Shown: positions 20,949 through 31,456 of the stretch, piece after piece
Layout of the letters: each line of letters starts with the position of its first letter
Position numbering within the stretch: the first letter of the stretch is position 1
Source of the DNA: Candolleomyces eurysporus
Taxonomy: Eukaryota > Basidiomycota > Agaricomycetes > Agaricales > Psathyrellaceae
NCBI GenBank assembly: GCA_027579435.1
Contig: JANBPK010001250.1
Span: forward strand, 1-46,152
Length of the DNA stretch: 46,152 nucleotides
Reading direction: 5' to 3'
Position numbers and translations under genes: made by a program
Notes under the pieces: model-generated
The model's input: the letters and a program-made list of their open reading frames with translations, nothing else
Databases searched by the model: none
Told to the model about the DNA's origin: nothing

Positions 20949-23132
20949 ATGGTGTACGTAGCCCTCGGGACGTTGGGAGTGGGTCCGACGTCTCCTCTTC
21001 CTCTTCGTAGCCGNGGACCGNNTGNTNCCNCNGCNGNCGCTNCNANNCGTGCTNCTNGACNNNNCAACGTCGTCNATACTGAGNCAACGACAACACTNGT
21101 CGTTNCNTTCCACCGGTCAGTCTGCNCATGGTGCTGTTAGCGNNNAACATTATTGCAGCACGACGGCCCAGCAGTTCGCAGCCGTTTCCCACGCNTCTCC
21201 CCTCTAGGAGTCAACCCCATGCGCAGCCTAGTCATCTACTTACCAGCTGCCTGACGAACCGGAAGGGCGAAACGGACTCTTGCGTTCTCGGGAATCGGAT
21301 GACGGTTTATCGGATGATGATATGTCGGTGGATTCCGAAGCTTTGACTCTGCAGTCTCGGGTGACATAGAAATATTGGGCTCGCCGGTGCTGGGCTCGGG
21401 CATTGAAGGCAAGGGCTCAGAATGACCCTTCCCCCGGCTAACGACGCTCTACAGTGAAGCGGTAGCGCGCCCGTGCCCTTCAAGCATCACTGTGATCAGC
21501 CTCAGAATCGAGAGCTCACATTTTCCAGGGCTCGCCTCGTGCTTCTCGTTCGTCGTTCGCTGAAGGTTCCCGGAAGCCAAGGACACCTTCCCAAAATCGA
21601 ATGGCTACAGCTACCAGCGGCCCCAGAAGACTCCGCGCACGATTGTGCATTGTAGGTTCACGAGCCCATGCTTTCTTGATGGCCTTCTTGGCTGATGCCG
21701 CTCAAAGGTCTGTAAACTAAAGCCACCCTATTCAAAGAACGGGAAATCCTATCCCACTTGCGGGCTAACTTGGGCCGCCGAGTTGGAAAAAGAGAAGGAG
21801 AGAGAAGCCTAGGAGCCAGGTCGGCCTTCGAGCTACCTGGGACTTTGCGTAGTACCTCCTTCTCACCTCTACTATCTCGAAAGACTATCTGAAGCTGTTC
21901 GCCCATAGGTGTGCCATACTCGTCCCAAACATGTCAACGCTTCCTCAGGACACGTCTACCCCCCGTGCGGGCTCCGCTGTGCTGCTAAAAACGACCCAGT
22001 AGTACTCACCTAGGATGTGCACCGTACGTATCGACCGCACGCATCGGTCGGCTTCACATTGGCGATTGATCCTGGGCTTGCAAGAAGCCTCCCAAGCTTG
22101 CGACTGGAACAAGGAATTACTGCCCCATTGTGTGCGAGGATGAGGCCAAGGCTGTGTTGGCGAACGGTATGGGCCTCCTAAGCTGAGGTTACCCCNCAAA
22201 TCACTTGCCCTAATTGTGAAATCTAGCTGTCGTCGTCACTTGTAGCAGCTGCCTNGCNTGTTGGGCAAAGCCAGCACCCACTGAGATNCCAAGAGGGCAC
22301 TCCGTGCTCGATAAATGTGAGCGTTCCGTCTCTGCATCTCGCTGCACCGGGNGCTTGCGACTGAAGGCATGCGATGCGTTAGATCACAAGCAGTTCCAAG
22401 TTGGATGGATGGGATGCCACGTCTATGCGCAAGGTGGTAGCGTATCATATTTATTCTTGGTGCAACCTTCCGCTGTGGCAGATCGCTACGAAGCATACAA
22501 ATNNGTTTCCCCTAACAACAAGTATTTGTTCGAGGTGCCGCTCTTGACCCTTCTCATTCAGAGCTGCACTCGAACGTTCCCTCNATGGCAGCAGACCAGT
22601 TCAAACNGAAGGGTGGGNAGCTGTTACCGCGAATGCAACGTCGGCGANTCGGGGAGCATCATCGTGCGTTCTTCACCAACCTGCCATTTTCTGCAACNNT
22701 ATGCGAGACTNATTCTCCCGACACACTTACCCTCACGGAGTTCCTGTTGCGCTAACTNCANCCACTTTTATTAATTCTCTTGANGTTCGTGTTGATTGAA
22801 TGAGTATTTCTCCCCCAGAGCTAGCGAGGCCTTTTACACTGACACCACTCGACAAGGTCCAACCAAAGCCCTTCTGTTCGTCAGAGTCATCCACGCACCT
22901 CACGATCGACTGCGAGAACGCGCTGGAGGAAAACTTCTCNNACCTCAACCCATCTNCAATGATGTGGNGTGTATATTTCGACCTCTGCTTTCACANAACA
23001 CNACTGATNANTTCNGATGCATGGATNGAATCGCAGGTCGCAGTCGTCTCATACAAAACGCGAACCNAGTTNCACGTTTACAATCCCGATGCAGTCCTAC
23101 CTCTGGGTCTCATAGTCTACTCTGAGAAGTAG
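20949..23132 (+). pseudogene. Family 2 PARP-like gene, copy F, frameshifted
   Basis: Related to G over its full length, from MVYVALGTLG to the last exon (RVYNPDAVLPLGLIVYSEK). Near 21340 it lacks four bases present in G (G encodes SEESFDSAVSGD; F shifts to SEALTLQSRVT and a stop), which breaks exon 1. The Cys modules and degenerate transferase exons are still readable (CNVGDSGSII, EAFYTDTTRQG, ALLFVRVIHAP). Many Ns between 21000 and 21180 and in 22500-23080 hide detail. It shares its promoter with H. Confidence 0.7.
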
Positions 23133-23509
23133 TTCACTTCCGTCTCGTAGCTAGCTATGTATTCTTCGCGTTTCAAANGGTTTNCGTTATTTCCACCGTC
23201 TATGCCGAAGAACANCTGAATGGTGCCGCAGAANTCTCCAACTCCGAGTCACTTCANNNNTNNACACNNTTGTCCCGTCACACTAGCCTTGACTCAGGCT
23301 TCGTGTTATACTGCGNATCATCNCCAACTGCTCTCGATCCTCGTTTCCCAAACATGAGGTGGGTGCGAAAGGCTTCGCTGGTCATGNNTCGTACATCGAA
23401 ACGCCTACAAGTGGTCACTTCGACCNTATCCGGTGATTGATAATGAGATGGGCGCTTAAAGACNCATGTGTCCGCAATCGGTGAANCACCCGATCCCNTT
23501 TAGATAGAA

Positions 23510-23880
23510 ANAGTGATATACAATGGCCCTTCNGGGCAGACCTAGACTCCAGCCCTANTTTNTTAGGAGAAGTCAGCCTGCGATTTGGTCACGCTGAGGA
23601 TAAATTGCTTCTGACGGCGCTCTGCCAATCCATTTTTTCGCTCAGTCTGCGATGAGCAGGAATCGGACGGCAGAATTACTATTTTTGAATTTGATTGCTC
23701 TTCTTCTCNGCATACTACCTTTCTGATGCTANNNNNNNNNNNNNNNNNNNNNNNNNNNNNNNNNNNNNNNNNNNNNNNNNNNNNNNNNNNNNNNNNNNNN
23801 NNNNNNNNNNNNNNNNNNNNNNNNNNNNNNNNNNNNNNNNCGACCNCCCATCGACAAAACCTGGACTTAAGAGTCCAGGA
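23510..23880. other. Insertion in the F-P3 spacer
   Basis: The corresponding place in the right arm (about 32915-32930) runs straight from the CCGATTGCGG block into GAAAGAGCCAGGTCGTG. Here about 370 bases, including the N gap, separate the two. The right end has a palindrome CCTGGACT-TAAG-AGTCCAGG (about 23861-23880). It may be a small non-autonomous element, but its ends cannot be fixed because of the gap. Confidence 0.45.
23732..23840. other. Assembly gap
   Basis: 109 consecutive N; content and true length unknown. Confidence 0.95.
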
Positions 23881-24024
23881 AAAGAGCCAGGTCGTGTGTA
23901 ACGGAAATGAAGAGACNAATCAAGGATGAGGTGATGAACATATGCACACCTGAGATCACGCATGGCATGCTAGCTGAGGAAGGGAAGGAAGGTCAAGAAC
24001 TCGAACCCTGTCGTCGCTTTGTCA

Positions 24025-24155
24025 ATGTCCGATACCACTTCCCAGGCTACTCAGGCCGCTTTTGCTCTCGCAACCGTAGCTGGTGTGCTAGGAGTACTAT
24101 CCTCCGNTTGAGAGAAAATGATCGGCCCGTGGTTTGGTCGACATGTCTCGAATTC
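24025..24155 (+). pseudogene. Truncated PARG gene P3
   Basis: The ATG and first codons (MSDTTSQATQAAFALATVAGV) match the N-terminal membrane segment of P2 (MSDTTLRANQVAFTLATVAGV), and homology continues to the codons for SNS in P2. It then stops abruptly: the whole hydrolase domain is absent. The upstream spacer is also homologous. It marks the broken end of the left arm. Confidence 0.75.
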
Positions 24156-25212
24156 CATCCTTGCACCTGATGAAGTATTTCTTCAACTTTTTGCCTTTTC
24201 CTGCTGGTTGGTAGTACCTGTGTGAGTTGAAGTCAGTTGCAAACATGCACGATCAGTGCCGGCGTGACCGACCCTTGACAAGGAATAATTGCCCTCTGGC
24301 TAGACTGGATGACAGAGTAAGGCCATCGAGCCTCTGTAACAGTCTCTGCGTGTGTGCAGCCTGAGAATGTTTCTTTGCTTCCTCAAATCCTGCGCCGTTC
24401 TGCACCAATTAAGCACCAGCTNCCACCTTCTGACTTCCAAACACGGGGGATGTTCGGCATCTTCCTTTAAACATACTTGACAGATGATCAGGGTCCCANC
24501 GATATCATCCTTTGGCTTGAAAGAGAATCGAGCCGCGAAGCTCTGCAAGCCGGAACTTCAGCGTTGGACGTTCACTCGTCTTCGCATAGCTTAGCAATAT
24601 ATTTCTTAAGCTGTTCAATGAGAGTCATGAGTTGAGAGGGCCGAGGCTCGTACGATATCCGAGTCAAATCTACTAGGAGTCCTTGAGTGAAATTCGCGGC
24701 CATGGTAGTATGGGTCCAACAGTTTCAACCGCAGTTGCATCAGTTACCTCTATTATTTGTTCTCATCTGAAATAATATTTGCAGAGTCAAGAACATTCCG
24801 GATGTACTGTGTTTCACAGTCGATTTTTTTTTTTCGTCTCCAAACCATTTTGAACACGATGAGGGACCATGTCGCTGGATGCGGTACGTGCGTGCTCNAA
24901 TTTCAAAATTGGCTCAAAAGGACGATCGTCGATCGCGCCACGCGCTCCGCGAGTCGATGTGCAAACAAATTACACATGGGCTGGCTAATAGAGTATATTG
25001 CAACCCGCCTACTAACTACTACAAGATGGTAAGTGTATACGAAGACATTGCCTGGCAATCCAGCTGCCAGCGTCAAAGGAACGATGCCACTACTGCTAAG
25101 CGCGTGAGCGCCTACTAGATAAGATATGCGTTCCTCTGATCAGATGATTATGGTTCTGCCGAGTGACAGTGTCGCGCCAGCGCGAACTTTCGATTCTTAT
25201 CGTACTCGTACT
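24156..25212. other. No recognisable gene
   Basis: Only short open frames in conflicting directions are present. No similarity to the cassette genes was seen. It begins the unique centre of the inverted repeat. Confidence 0.4.
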
Positions 25213-25812
25213 TCAGTCCTTGGGCTTAAAATACGTCTCGATGCGGGTATCCTTCAGCTTTCGAGGACTCTTGCCCTTTGGATTCGGTGTTTGTGGGTAC
25301 AATTGTACATTATGCGGTACATTCGACGTGATAACCAACGGGAAGTTGCTTACCTGTGAAACTGATTTGAGAGCCTTCTGCTTGCCCTGTTGACACGTCA
25401 GTAGAAGAAGAACATCATATATCTGACGAGAGAACATTACCTTCGTACCCTTTGGCTTCGAAGAAGAAGGGATCCTGGAGTTCGTAGAGGGATGCGCTAT
25501 TTCCTTATCAGGCCTAGCGCCGCCACCGACGCCGGGCTCGGGATTAGTGGTCGGGATGGTGATGGGAGGTTGAGTGGCTTGGTCAGTCCCTGTTTCGGTG
25601 CACTTGGTGGGGTTCCGTTTGATCGCATTCTGGTCCTCGTCACCGTCCTTCTTGCCCCGAGAAGAAAACGTCGTGACGGTGATGGTCGTGACTACGGTGA
25701 CTTGCCCATCATGCCTGCCATTCACGGCATCTTGGACGGACTTGGAAATCGCGTCGATCAAGCTTTCAAGAACCTTCAGAGTGTCAAAGGAACCACCCGA
25801 TAAGCAAGTCAC
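25213..25812 (-). CDS. Hypothetical small protein with basic C-terminus
   Basis: An open frame on the minus strand, not recognised. Two in-frame GT...AG segments (25387-25440, 54 nt; 25276-25353, 78 nt) look like introns; spliced, the product is about 155 residues. It starts MTCLSGGSFDTLKVLESLID with a helical-looking segment, has a Thr/Pro-rich middle, and ends GKSPRKLKDTRIETYFKPKD. The basic tail with IETYF loosely recalls PCNA-binding peptides, but the leading Gln is missing, so this is only a hint. The start is uncertain and an upstream exon is possible. It lies upstream of the SRAP-like pair in window order. Confidence 0.35.
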   Translation of the reverse strand: MTCLSGGSFDTLKVLESLIDAISKSVQDAVNGRHDGQVTVVTTITVTTFSSRGKKDGDEDQNAIKRNPTKCTETGTDQATQPPITIPTTNPEPGVGGGARPDKEIAHPSTNSRIPSSSKPKGTKVMFSRQIYDVLLLLTCQQGKQKALKSVSQVSNFPLVITSNVPHNVQLYPQTPNPKGKSPRKLKDTRIETYFKPKD

Positions 25813-26947
25813 ACATTAATAAAAATGATCCAAATACTTTAGTGAGCTGTTCAGTCATCTCGCGTTGGTTGGTTTGTGGGAGGAAAAGGTGATTTCTCTC
25901 GATTTTGGGTGGGTCTTATGTACCTAAAGCGTGGGAAGATTCTGATCGCTTCGGCTATTGCCGGGTGACAGCGCGAGTTCACCACTTCAGTTCAGTGACT
26001 GGCTGGAGCCCAACCCTCGTAAGTTATCCCCGGTCTGATTTCGACTGTTTCGTTCAAGCCCGTCCCCAAGCTCACCGCATTTGGCAACGCCGCTGTTTCC
26101 CGACTGCCAGTTCGGTCAAGTTGCGAACCGAACCGGGGACAGTTTCGTGTGTCGGGATGAGTCCGACGAGCATTCTGAATCAGCCACCATGCACCAGGGC
26201 AGTGTCCGCTCTTAGATAGGTACACCGACCTTAAAGCAACGAATAAACGCTGTAGTACTTAGGATGTGTTCAGGAACTCTATATGTGACGGCGCGAGGTC
26301 AGATCACGACTGCATGAGATTGAATTGCAATTGACTGTATGTTGTCCATGCATGAATTGGGTATGCACCCGATCCTGGATCTGGTACTTATACGAATCCT
26401 CATCTAGATCTCGAAAATCGCTCTCAGGTCATTGGCTGAGCCAGGTGGAATGGGGTTTGGAACCTCTGGTGCTGAACTCATACGGACTTGGCAGGTTCAG
26501 CTCCAGCTCACGGTGCGCTTACAGGAACCTTATATTAGGCGAACACAAATGAATTATGTGAACTATAAACTTCAGGGGAATACACTCTACAGTGAGATTC
26601 TAGGGATACAATATGTCAGATGCAGAGTCCCCTGCCCATTGTGTCTGTGGAGATATAGATTGAATAATCTCGCGATTGCGTCCTGGCGATTCGGCATTCT
26701 CACTGAGTCGTTTGAGTCCGTCTCCGAACCAGTACGTGTTTACCAGACTTAACGGAGAATTGGATAGAGATTCCTGTATGTCTAATACAATGTCAAGGAT
26801 CACAGAGAAAAAAGTGTCTTTAGAAACCCTGGGATCAAGTTATCTTTGCCGAGGACTGCGTCTCCATTCTAATCCTTGGGGTGGACTGATCCAAAGACTC
26901 ATATTCATCAGGATGATAGGACAAATATAGTAAGTACTAGCTCCATG
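25813..26947. other. No recognisable gene
   Basis: Low coding signal, with only overlapping short frames. It should include the 3' flank of the SRAP-like gene at 26948 and 5' sequence of the gene at 25213. Confidence 0.4.
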
Positions 26948-28172
26948 TTAGAGAGATGAAGGGGAGGGTCTATGACGATTTCGTTGAGCCAAACTCTTTG
27001 TCGATCTATCCTTCCTGACCGAAGAGGGGACTGCTTCCACGTTAGAGTTGATACACGCTTTCTTTGGTTCTGGAGCAGCGCTGGGCTCTTCATCATCATC
27101 CCTGGTAAGATCGATGACAGAAGGGCTTGGGGCCTTCTTATCTTGAAGCGCTGCCTGCCTCCTGAGGAATGTTGGGATTGGGTCGAGGTTGCCATGGACT
27201 GGCTCAATGAGTGTAGCCGAATCTGGGCCACCCTTCTCCACCTTCCTTGAGACCTCGTACCATTGAAGCGTAGTTTCGTCATAGGTAGGGTGAAGAATTA
27301 TGTTTGCATGAGCTGTGGTCCACGTTTCTGAGCTTGTGTTAAGCCAGGTAGCGAGTGCTGCACGATCTGGGAGTAGTACGGGCTGGAACTTATTGTATTG
27401 ATAAAGTGCGTGACTCTTTAGGAGCTTGGTGGTGATGACCGAAAAGGTTGGCGTCCAACGGCCTATGGTAAGTGAGTTTTTTCAATTTACGGTTGATATG
27501 TTACCGAACTCACCATTGACATAAGAGGGCGCGCACAGCCCAGCCATGAGAAGCAGGTGTCTATCTTTGCGAGTGACAAAATAGAGCCCTTTCAAGTTCT
27601 TCTTTTTGGCTGACATGTAGTACCTGAAGCAGCAATGATTAGGACAATGAACCTCAAGTAGTGCAAAAGTGCACTCACCCTTCAGCAGGAATAACACATC
27701 GGCAAGCACCTCGCATTCTATTCCATGGCCACTTACCATTAGTAACAGAGGTTGCTTGGGCATTTGGATAGCAGACTTGTTTGCCATACAAGCGGCGCTC
27801 TACGCACCATCCCATCGTCTCTATTTTCACATTCAGCGGTGGGTTCTGAGGTGGATTGTTCACAATTGTTCCCGCCTGAGACGCGCTATGGGATCCACTC
27901 GTGTTTGTAGTCGAATCGGCGCTCCCACCTTGAGTATCGCGGGGTGTTTGATCCCAATGATAACATACAACGGGAGCGGAGGTTTCTGGAACGATGTTAT
28001 AGCGTGGTACATAGCCGTTCTCGTTCGTCCACTCGACAACGTCCATGTCATTGCCGTTCAACATTCGATCACGAAGATTGCCTTGCTATCGACCCCAAGA
28101 TAAGTATTGGCCAAAACAGCTCAATTAAGAGGTTGTACGTACATTGGCACCTAGAGCATAACGTGTACACAT
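26948..28172 (-). CDS. SRAP/HMCES-like protein 1 with SUMO-interaction motif
   Basis: Exons 28143-28172, 27679-28085, 27514-27623 and 26948-27463; all junctions are GT...AG and in frame. The short exon 1 encodes MCTRYALGAN, matching the MCGRYAL start of SRAP proteins, where Cys2 forms a covalent link to abasic DNA. PRYNIVPETSAPVV carries the conserved Asn, followed by CYPNAQATS (usual NARSE) and RCVIPAEGYY. The active-site Glu expected after GYY (GYYEW) is replaced (GYYMS), and the usual His before the RMPVIL strand is not seen (LYQYNKFQPVLLP). The C-terminal tail has SVIDLTRDDDEE, a good SUMO-interaction motif. Length is about 360 residues. Role: probable abasic-site or replication-damage binding in the nucleus, with impaired self-release. 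A second, more degenerate SRAP-like gene lies upstream on the same strand. Confidence 0.75.
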
Positions 28173-28844
28173 ACAGTGCTGCGGAAGAGGGGAAAAGAGG
28201 AGGATGCATTGGGTTCGCACAAGCCCAGTCGCCCGTATTTTATGATGTGACGGAGATCCATTCCCGATCTTCGAGCTCCGAGAATCAAAATGCTGTGCCA
28301 GAAATGAGTCCGCTCATAACGGGCTCGGAGGTGCTGTTAAATTCCAGGGCCCCAGAGTCATCGCGAGTCAGTCGAAAACTCGAGGAGAGAAACATGACGT
28401 CACGCGTTTGCTGAGAAGATGGATCGGATAGTCATGTACTGCTTGACGAGTGGTCGCGGGACTCAGTGTGAATTCTTGACCCGCAGTATCTTATCCACTC
28501 TCTTGGCTTCCAAATGCGTCTCCCCGTCACCCCACCAATACTGAAGAGGACACTTAGGTTGCCACTGGGGCAAGTGCAACTTGAACCAATTTCCCAAGAT
28601 AGTATTTTGCACTAGCGCTAATCAAACTAGTATACATGGTAGATAGTAATAAATAAGCCTGTAGATCCTTGTAAGCATGGGTAGGTAGCAGGCATCTTGT
28701 CTGCCGTCCGGTTGGGGTCTTTGATCGACGAGTTGCATGATGAACAGGGCAGGACCTATTTTCCGGAGCGCTTTGCTGACCTGTCAACTGCTTTTCTCGT
28801 GCTGCTGGCGTGCGATGGCTGTCAAGTTGATGGTCAGTAACCGG
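28173..28844. other. Intergenic region between SRAP-like genes
   Basis: No gene seen. It contains the promoter of SRAP-like gene 1 and the 3' end of gene 2; short frames only. Confidence 0.45.
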
Positions 28845-30304
28845 TTACATGGTACATAGCGAAGGTGAGCAGAGGCTGAAACTCACCTCGGGTCTTTCCG
28901 GCGAGGCCACAGGTGTAACTTCCCTGCTAGATGGAGGCGAGGTTGCAATAGTTCCATCATCGACCTCATCGTCTGAGGAAATGATGATCGGACTCGCTGC
29001 TACTGCCCTGGCCTTCCCTTTGCGGGACCCAGCCGTAGTAATTGGCTCGGGCAGCTCGTCCAAATCTTCCGAGCTTGAAGAAGAACAAATGAGGATCGCA
29101 ACCTCTCGCTGCTTCCCTTTGCTCGATGACAAAGAGGCAGAGACTCCCTTTCGAAGCGATCTAGGTGTCAATGGGATGTGCTTTACGGGGGTACGGTGAC
29201 TCCCCCGCACANTTTTTCGTGGGCGTTCGAGGCTCAATCAAGCGTTGCTGCCCCGCGCTCGAACCCTCGGCTCTCTGCGGCTGAGAACGCCTAAATGCCT
29301 GTCCCTTAAATGCTTCTCGAATTCCCATCTGGCGGAGCGGTGAAGGCTCAATAGTCTTGGGGTCACGATCTTTTCCAGGAAGATGCGGGTTCTCAACCTC
29401 GTACCTGAGCACATGATCGCGGTCAAAGTTATGGGGCTTATTCAAAGGCGGAGAACTAGGGGATTGCCAGTACTTACCATTCAAGTGGTGTAGACTGGAT
29501 ATCGTATGGCTCAAGAATAGCCGAGCTATGGGCCTCTGTCCACTCGGGATGCGAGACATCGAGCCATTCGGGAACCTCCTCTGGCTGTAAGATAGCAGGT
29601 TGCTCAGCATGGAGCACTCGAAGGGCTTGACAACTGTTGGTCATGATGATTGCAAAGGTGTGCAATTCACCTGACATTTGGGATTTGGTGCTCAGTATCG
29701 AGTTTGAGGCTCTTGTAGTGTAAGGCATACGCACCGTCAGTGTAGTACAGTCCAGAGATATAAAGTAGCTGTTTGTCTTTGCGTCTGACAAAGTACCAAG
29801 CCTTCGTGTTGCCTCTATCGATGGTCTGATAATACCTACGTACGGCCGTCGTGCAGCAAGCATAAGCGATCGAATTACGTTGGGTATTAGCATGCCACTC
29901 ACCCTTGACAAGCAAGTATACACCTCTGATTCTGCCTGTGGGCCTGCCAGGGCCAAGCTCCTTCAGCAACGCTCTCCGCCTTCGCTATGTAGGTTGGGCC
30001 ATCTGCTTTCTTCTCAAGACCCTGCGGAAGCACCCCCCATTTCATGGTTTTTGCTTTGTAGGGGCTGCTATCATCCTTGTCCGTAGCTTGAATAATGATG
30101 ATAGCCCTGTTCGTTGGTTTGAGAATGAAACGAGGATTAAATCCAGACACATCTTCCCCGGCCGGTTCCTGGGTTGCAATATTGTCTTTCTGTAGCAAGT
30201 GTCTTATTTGCTGAGGCTATTGCCAAAATTTATTAAGAAATTCTGTGCCCTTTTTGTTGTATGAGGCTACGTACTGTTATTCCTTGGGAAAATCGTGAAA
30301 TCAT
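28845..30304 (-). CDS. SRAP-like protein 2, catalytic Cys lost, two SUMO-interaction-like motifs
   Basis: Exons 30275-30304, 29903-30189, 29735-29835, 29478-29670 and 28845-29404. It has the same architecture as SRAP-like gene 1, including a 30-nt first exon with a GTACGT donor. Exon 1 reads MISRFSQGIT, so the catalytic Cys2 is Ile. The Asn position is also changed (PRFILKPTNRA). The landmarks MKWGVLP, RCILACQGYY (GYYQT in place of GYYEW), RRKDKQLLYISGLY and VLHAEQPAILQPEEV (His kept) confirm the fold. The tail carries VAILICSSSSSEDLDE and PIIISSDDEVDDG, both hydrophobic-then-acidic SUMO-interaction-like motifs. The N at 29212 is a surplus base; removing it joins the domain to this tail. Likely a non-catalytic paralogue. 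Confidence 0.68.
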
Positions 30305-31044
30305 GATTGTTGCTGTTGTGAGTCAAGCTGAGAGGTGAAGTTACCAGTGCCAGGACGCGTTGTCTGTCCTTGTTTGTGAACTGGGATTGGGTAGCCCCCT
30401 CGAATGTGGCTCCGAGTCGAATAGTCAAACAGTAGAGGAGAGCAGGCATATGTGCAAGACAGTGATAACGAAAAACTTGAGTGTGTTAATCCGAGTTGGA
30501 AAGCACGCTTAGACGTAGCCTCGATTGGGATCGGGACTGTTGCGATCGATCGAAACACGCGAGCACGGCGTCTAATGCCAATGGCGGGCACAGGCTGGTG
30601 CTCCTTTTCGTCAATGGCCATGTTCTGCAATGCCTCTTCGAAGCCGAAAGAGAGTATAAATGCACTTCAGGAAGGTACACCGAAGTGGAGACCCGTGGAT
30701 CTTTCTACTCTCAATCGACCTTTTTGCAGCCGTCCAGCTGCTCTGGAGTTCGGGATTCCGTTGACTGTCGTCCCTCAAATCTTCATGGCCTGCCCGGTTA
30801 CCCCTGGGCGCGTCTGTTTCATCGTACTCCAATGCCACTACCAACTACCAGCGGGAGGATGCTGTGGGGGCGTCGTTTTGTCAAAGTCCGCTGCCCGTCT
30901 CACTTCTAAGGCGAAGACGCTGCTGTTAGTGTTGTGTGCTCGTCCTCCATTCCCCAGCCCGCTCCCAGAGCAAAAAATAATGCTGGGAACGTGGCTCCAT
31001 TGAATCCTGCCCGAAAACTCGCTTGCATTGCGAAGATATCGATT
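30305..31044. other. Gene-free region with one minisatellite unit pair
   Basis: No gene recognised. The stretch 30907-31010 matches units of the 58-bp tandem repeat at 40801-41176 (GCGAAGACGCTGCTG...CCGCTCCCAGAGC...ATGCTGGGAACG). Confidence 0.45.
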
Positions 31045-31400
31045 GGACGGCCATTTCTGCACCATTGTGCCAAACTCGCTCACCCAACGCGCTTACCCTC
31101 ACAGGTTTCTGCTTCGCTAATTGTAGCGACTGAGTGAACATTTCGATTGGTTGGTTTATAGGTTCGCGTTCACTGAATGAGGCTTTCTACCCCAGAGCTA
31201 GCGATACCCTTTGGATCGTTCGACGAGGACCAGTCCAGAGTCATCTATGGGCTTCACTGGGCTCAGCTGCCAAAATTCACTCAAACACAACTTCTCATAT
31301 TTCAGCGCACCCCAGTCGATGGGGTATATTGTGGCTTCCTATCTCTCCATTCATAAAACGACTTCTGAATGATACATACATTGAGTCGCAGGTAATCAAG
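31045..31400 (+). pseudogene. Family 2 PARP-like gene fragment
   Basis: Matches the region of F and G from the ATTTCTGCAACATT codons through CACTTACCCTCAC, the splice acceptor CCCCCAGAGCTAGCGA and the ALLFV exon, to the start of the last exon (GAATCGCAGGT). Frames are broken throughout. It points toward P2 and ends about 60 bp from the P2 stop, in the order family 2 then PARG but with P2 inverted. Confidence 0.6.
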
Positions 31401-31456
31401 GGTCGAAGAAGAATATATACGAGCCCGGATCCAGTACAAACAAAAACATAGTGCGA

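Larger units (their letters stand above)
19060..24160 (+). repeat. Left arm of large inverted repeat (H-F-P3)
   Basis: Reading rightwards this arm holds the 3' flank of H, H(-), the bidirectional promoter, F(+), a spacer and truncated P3(+). The reverse complement of 38010-32640 holds the same order: flank of I, I, promoter, G, spacer, P2. Aligned stretches read by eye, such as the exon 8 regions of H and I, agree at roughly nine bases in ten. Similarity ends inside the PARG gene near 24155. Confidence 0.7.

Noticed and set aside
23510..24160. Long terminal repeat retrotransposon
   Set aside because: No integrase, reverse transcriptase or paired terminal repeats seen; most of the region is cassette spacer and a PARG remnant.
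24300..24548. Small Cys-containing minus-strand frame as a zinc-finger gene
   Set aside because: Too short, two Ns, no conserved spacing and no splice partners.
30452..31003. 183-codon plus-strand frame as a gene
   Set aside because: Overlaps the minisatellite unit, has competing frames of similar length and no recognisable motif.
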